This document shows, in pieces, positions 59,440-64,000 of a DNA stretch of 64,000 bases. The position numbers and the translations under genes were made by a program. The DNA comes from Haematobia irritans (Eukaryota; Arthropoda; Insecta; Diptera; Muscidae). Location: positions 278,188,070 to 278,252,069 of the forward strand of contig NC_134397.1 of NCBI RefSeq assembly GCF_050003625.1, read 5' to 3'. Under the pieces are notes generated by a model. That model had not been told where the DNA came from. It saw only the letters and a program-made list of their open reading frames with translations, and searched no databases. How positions within the stretch are numbered: the first letter of the stretch is position 1; the number at the start of each line of letters is the position of its first letter.

Positions 59440-59837
59440 ACAACTTCCAATTTTTTTTGCTGGGAAGCTAATCATAGATAATGACCTATATCAAATAGTT
59501 TATTTCCTCAATACGTTTGATGTGGTTTATGAGTAATTTAAAACATTTCGACCCTGAGAAGAAATTGCCCTATTGTGGTATCAAACTATGTAAGAGTCTA
59601 GATGAATCTATATATGCAGACGTTCATCATACCGAACTGATTTTTCTCATGCCTTTAAAAAGATTAAAAATTTATATTTATATTTTTGTTGTAAAGTATT
59701 TTTTTTTCATCACCCTCGCTTACTTAGGACACTGGTCACAGAGTGGCAGTGGTGTATTATATTTTCCACCCAGTGATAATGCACAAATTCGTATATTCGA
59801 GTGTGAATACGAGCATTGCCTTTAATTTGGCGTTGAA

Positions 59838-60330
59838 CGTTGTTTGACGATGAAGCTCCATCAAGAGCTCCACAGAGCTCGTAGTTCACTTCAAGACAAA
59901 TTTCGTTAAAGTCGTCCAAAATCAATTGTTGTTTCGGAATCCGTTGATGCTGTGCGCAAACTAATATTACAAGATCGTCATTTGACCTATGGTGAGATTC
60001 AGACACCTTTATGCATTAGAGGGACTGACATACATTCGACATTGCATAAACATTTGACCGTCAAAAAAATTGTTCGTGTTTGTTCATATACAATTTGCCA
60101 ATCGCCAAATAAAAGACTCGTGTCGATTAGTCGCAAATAATACTGTCGCGGTAATTCGAAACACGTCTATGACATCTTGATATCTGATAAAAACGTAGAT
60201 TTATGCGTTGAGACGTGACAGCAGTCACGTGCTCTACACTTGAAGAAGGAAATACAGCAAAGTGCTTCGACAATTGCTTCAAACGTATGCAAAAGTAAGT
60301 AGTGGGGAACATTTTGAAAATCAATAAAGC
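59838..60330 (+). pseudogene. Decayed mariner transposase
   Basis: Across several frames the segment reads DDEAPSRA, SLQDKFR, RPKSIVVSESVDAVRKLI, then LQDRHLTYGEI, then STLHKHLTVKKI and RGNSKHVYDI. These are the N-terminal HTH and linker motifs of classical mariner transposases. Stops and indels interrupt it, and the catalytic Asp positions are not recoverable. A longest open piece is 59952-60140. Confidence 0.72.
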
Positions 60331-61689
60331 TATTTTCGATGATTAATATTTATTTTTTTGTCGCGAAATATAAACGATTGTATTAGCACTTATATTCATT
60401 GAAAACGGTGTCAATATTATTCTAAGTTACAGCCCAAAACAAAACTGTTTTGGTATTTTGTGCCAATCCACGATTGAATCGATGATCCCAAGTATGCATG
60501 GTGGTCATACCAACAAATGTTTTAAAATTAATTGTTTTGCTAGGATATCATATAATTGGCTCCGTCTATATCCCATTTGTTTTTAATTGTTTTACACTTT
60601 TCAGCATCCAGTGTGAATTTTGGATTTTGAGACTTATGCCAGACCGTGGAAACCAACAAAATAGCGGCCTTTTATAAATGAATTCACATACTTTGTTTTC
60701 CTTTATGTTAATACAATTGCAATGTTTAATATTCCTATCATGATTAATAAGAGAACTATAAATATATAATTTTTATTTGTCACATCATTGCCCTTTTACT
60801 GCAATTTACTTCTGGACCCAGAAAGATACAAAAATTATTTTCTCTTCCTACAAAATTTCAACAAAATAGTTTTTTATTGCCTTTTTTTTTGTTATCAATT
60901 ATAACACCGAACATAAATGATAATAAATTCTTGCTGATGAATGTGTGTCCTATGCTGTAAAAGTTTTACTGGTAAATGAGTCCTTGATAGTTTCGCATTC
61001 CAATAGAAAAATATGCTCGTATACTTTGATAACAAAGTCCAAATATGACTGTGAATGAGAGACTACAAGCATACGATTTGAGTGTGTGTGTGTGTAAATA
61101 CTTTCCGATTTCATGTTAAGATATGCTAATGAAAATCACTTGGCATAAGTTTTTCCTTGACATCGTCTACATGACAAATGTCCTAAAAACATTACACTTA
61201 GATTTTAGTGAAAATGTGACTTTTGGTGTTGTTTGGAAAAGGATTTCTATGTATGAGAGAATGTAAGAGAGAGGACAATGTTCATTGGAGATGAAGTTTC
61301 TATGTTTCGTCTTTTCGTTTCTCCAAATGCTTTTGTAATAACAACTCTAAAAAACTTTGTTGTATGCTAATTCCTATTGTCCTGATTTTCATATGGTGAT
61401 TTGTGAAGAGGGGCTGAGGGAATATATCAATCGTATCAAACAAGAGAAAATGTCTAGTCACTCCAAATACCAATATAATAATAAGGACAGAACATAATAC
61501 CTATGTGTTGTATGTCTGCTTGGTTGGTGTTTTGGGTCTTTTTTTATCATTGATCAAATCAAAATCACAATGGAATAAAATGGAGCACAACATCGAGATG
61601 TGTTTAACATTTTCTTTTTTTTTTTGGCAGGTTTTGAGAAAAGTTACGAGGAGTTGTTAGTTGAAAGTATAAAAACCATATAGCAAATT

Positions 61690-61746
61690 CCAAAACAAAA
61701 CAAAAATAACAAACAAACAACCAAACAACCAAACGAACGAACAAAT
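61690..61746. repeat. CAAA/CAAC-type simple repeat
   Basis: A-rich tetranucleotide run (AAACAAACAACCAAACAACC followed by GAACGAAC) in the Nrx-1 intron. Confidence 0.7.
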
Positions 61747-62989
61747 ATTGAAGTATTGAATGAAATCAAATAAAACTGTTTCAAGAATTTATACAAAACT
61801 TGTCAATAGAAATATGAAATAAATCCAAAAATATGCAATGCCTTTCTTTGTATTGAGCTGACAGAGGAGCATCACAGGATGAAAGGGAAGAATATTGGTT
61901 ATTTGACTTGCAACAAGGAAATACTTTTATTTAGATGTTTGGACCGAACTTTATTTAGGCTTCTTTTGTTGGTGTTGAAGAAAACTTTCATGGATTCAGG
62001 GAGACGGATGGATGTAATTGTAGCAATTCGATCGATTACAGTACATTCAATGGATGGATGTTAGAAGTAAGGCAAGTATGCACATACTTGTGATGGAATA
62101 TAATTTAAACAAATGTGGAGGTAGGGAGATATGGCTTAGATAGTTGGGTGTCTCAAACTAAATTATTGAACATAAGAATCTGGAAAATGACAACATCAGC
62201 ATTTGAAGGATGTAACTAAAAAAAATTGAATGGAAATCAAAATCAAAAACCATGTTCAATAGCTTCAAATACTAAATGTCAATGCAACACACATTTAGAT
62301 GTCAAATAGATGGTGTTTTTATGGAGGAGGGGGTGGGGGTTGGATTAGAGAAAAACATTTTCTGTTTGGTGGTGTTTCTATATGGGGGGGTTTTAAATGG
62401 CGAAGATATCGAACATCGGCCGATGAGTGAATTTCTGTTGTCTGTAAACTTTGATAGTTTTCTAAAGATTTTTTTCTTGTCTGTCCTTTTAATTGTTGTC
62501 TATGTTCCTTGTTTTTGTTTCTTTTTTTTCTGCTGTTGTTTGGACAATGAAAGAGGAGCATGGTGAATTGTTGTCTTTATTGTTATTGTTGTTGTTTTTC
62601 GAAAAAAGTTGTTATTAAAAAAAGAAAAACAAAAACAACAGTTACGGAACAACTCAAGTTAACTCAAACACCAAATGAAAACAACAGATACTTAATGGTG
62701 TAATCAACCCAAGAAAATGAAAAGAAACAGAAAACAAAAACCAAACCTATTACAACTAAAGTGTATATATTAATGAAGTATTCTGTTTGAAATTTTCAAC
62801 ACAAATAAAAACTTTTTAAAATAGCATAACATATGAATAATGGTAATACAAAATAATTATTATTTAAATAAATTGTTAAGAGTGAGTATATTTCCGTTTC
62901 ACATTTACACTGTTCAACTTGTTTTGTTTTGTCACTATAATGGAGGAAAAATAAATGTGCCCCTTTTTAGGCATGTAGTTAAAGTATTA

Positions 62990-63954
62990 TTTTAAAAGGC
63001 AGAAAAAAACAAATATTTCTTTAAATTAACGAAATTTTAATTAGAAGAAAGTTAATTACAATGCTCTCTAAATAAAATTTAAATTTCTTTAAACTAGAAC
63101 ACGAATCGTTGAAATTTGCCTATGTCGTTGAAGTAAGATCAATTTTCCTTATATTAAAGAAAATTATTTTGATTAAAAAAATTAACTCATTAAATTAAAT
63201 TAACTGATATATTGAATCTCTGGATTAATAATAAAAAAAAACTTTACAAATTATTATTATTAGAATTTTTATACGAGTTTATTGGACATGAAAGTTTGAT
63301 GAATTGATTGATTATGATGTAAAGAAAAGAAAACGCGAGATACCAATCCTCAAGCCTGACTAGACATGTGTTTCTTTGCTGGCTAATGCAGTTTCCATAG
63401 TCTTTAGTGTAGATCTGGCGATATAGCACTGCGATGCAGGAAATTAGCATATAAGACCAAATTAAATCATATCACACCCCGCCAGATCTACACTTGTTAG
63501 CATTAGCCAATAAAGAAACATATGCTTGGGGATTGGTAGCTGGCGTTTTTAATAGCTTCATAATCAATCAATTCCTTAATTTCATGTCCAAAAGCTCGTA
63601 TTAAAATTGTAATAATAATATCTAAAGTAATTAATTTTGACGAAACATCAGCCAGTATTGTCACCAGGCTACTTAGTTTTAGGATTTTTTTTAGGAAAAT
63701 ATTTTTTAGTTTCAAGTATCAGTTGTAGGTAAATTTTTTAAATTAACTTTTATTTGTATATTAATACATTTGTTGATATATCGCAAAACGAGAACGAAAA
63801 TTCGATTAATGAGATCTGTATCCTAATTTTTAATTTATAGAGCCGAGATAATTCTTTTTAAGAAGCGACATCTCGGCTCGCAATCAATAGCAGAAGCCTT
63901 AAAGGAAGGCCAAAATATTTGAATTCAAGTTAATGTCTTCTTTTTTTGAGTGCA
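62990..63954. repeat. CACTGAAAAA-family interspersed repeat (copy D), interrupted
   Basis: The left part (about 63005-63060, ATTTCTTTAAATTAACGAAA) and right part (63690-63954, ATGAGATCTGTATCCTAATT; CGGCTCGCAATCAATAGC; TTTTTTTGAGTGCA) match copy C in order. A hairpin-forming segment (63249-63619) lies between them. Confidence 0.6.
63249..63619. repeat. Long imperfect hairpin (inverted duplication)
   Basis: Left arm 63249-63420 and right arm 63481-63619 are inverted copies sharing GAATTGATTGATTATGA, TTGGACATGAAA, TACCAATCC, TGTTTCTTT, GGCTAATGC and GTGTAGATCTGGCG, separated by a loop of about 60 nt. If transcribed, it would fold into a stem of about 130 bp with bulges. Confidence 0.78.
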
Positions 63955-64000
63955 TGTTTGGTTATTTAACATTGGGACACAAAAGTCGAATATTGTGTTT

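Larger units (their letters stand above)
58319..59464. mobile_element. CAGCAAAAAA-family TIR element, long composite copy
   Basis: 1146 bp with clean ends CCCAGCAAAAAACGAGCGTC and AATTTTTTTTGCTGGG. The left part shares GATCCGGAAGTAGTGCAAA and GGGCTTGTCATAGGACGG with the shorter copies. The centre carries tRNA-like modules (58620-58694, and B-box-like motifs near 58823 and 59039), and the right end an 81-bp tandem repeat. No transposase, so non-autonomous. Confidence 0.82.
51695..64000 (-). other. Partial giant Nrx-1 intron (>12.3 kb)
   Basis: I find no LNS- or EGF-coding exon on the minus strand here, so the preceding exon is beyond the window. Contents are simple repeats, the composite element at 58319-59464, a decayed mariner, and a repeat with an internal hairpin at the right end. 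The possibility of a short unrecognised alternative exon or internal promoter remains. Confidence 0.65.

Overview
The window comes from the nuclear genome of a higher fly, most likely a calyptrate such as a house fly, stable fly or blow fly. The evidence is AT-rich DNA with fly-type genes (one intron of 58 nt beside introns of several kb), a C-terminal neurexin-1 ending in the fly-type PDZ ligand, and a dense load of nested transposable elements, including a tRNA-derived SINE of a kind I associate with muscid and calliphorid flies. I see no bacterial or viral genes, no CRISPR array, and no canonical tRNA or rRNA gene.

Layout. 1-5215 is gene-free and made of small TIR elements, a SINE and a short-unit tandem repeat. 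5216-6017 (+) is a complete three-exon COMM-domain gene, closest to COMMD5. 8065-9385 (-) is a complete three-exon galactose-1-phosphate uridylyltransferase gene (Galt), convergent with it. 9386-26251 is a long gene-free block of nested elements, then AT-rich DNA that may partly be neurexin 3' UTR. From 26252 to the right edge runs neurexin-1 (Nrx-1) on the minus strand. Six 3' exons are here: 51547-51694, 42858-43615, 41900-42250, 41589-41824, 37384-37681 and 26252-27198. They encode the end of LNS4, LNS5, the third EGF repeat, LNS6, the stalk, the membrane helix and the cytoplasmic tail. The 5' exons lie beyond base 64000, so the intron at the right exceeds 12.3 kb.

Mobile DNA. The Nrx-1 introns carry an apparently intact mariner-family element of the DD41D type (28298-29604, 361-aa transposase) and a 5'-truncated LINE with an uninterrupted 927-aa endonuclease/reverse transcriptase ORF (46147 to about 49949). 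Both are antisense to Nrx-1. There is also a hAT-like non-autonomous element with a perfect 8-bp target duplication (38379-39468), a decayed mariner (about 59838-60330), several MITE families with 3-bp target duplications, and a long imperfect hairpin (63249-63619). Elements repeatedly nest: MITE in MITE, SINE and MITE in a TATACCCTG element, one TIR element inside another.

The three host genes are unrelated in function: a COMMD complex subunit, the Leloir pathway of galactose use, and synaptic adhesion. I found no new multi-gene system. The points most worth checking are the intact DD41D transposon, the absence of room for an SS4 cassette exon in Nrx-1, the 81-bp in-frame tandem repeat and tRNA-like modules in the 58.3-59.5 kb element, and the 63.4 kb hairpin.
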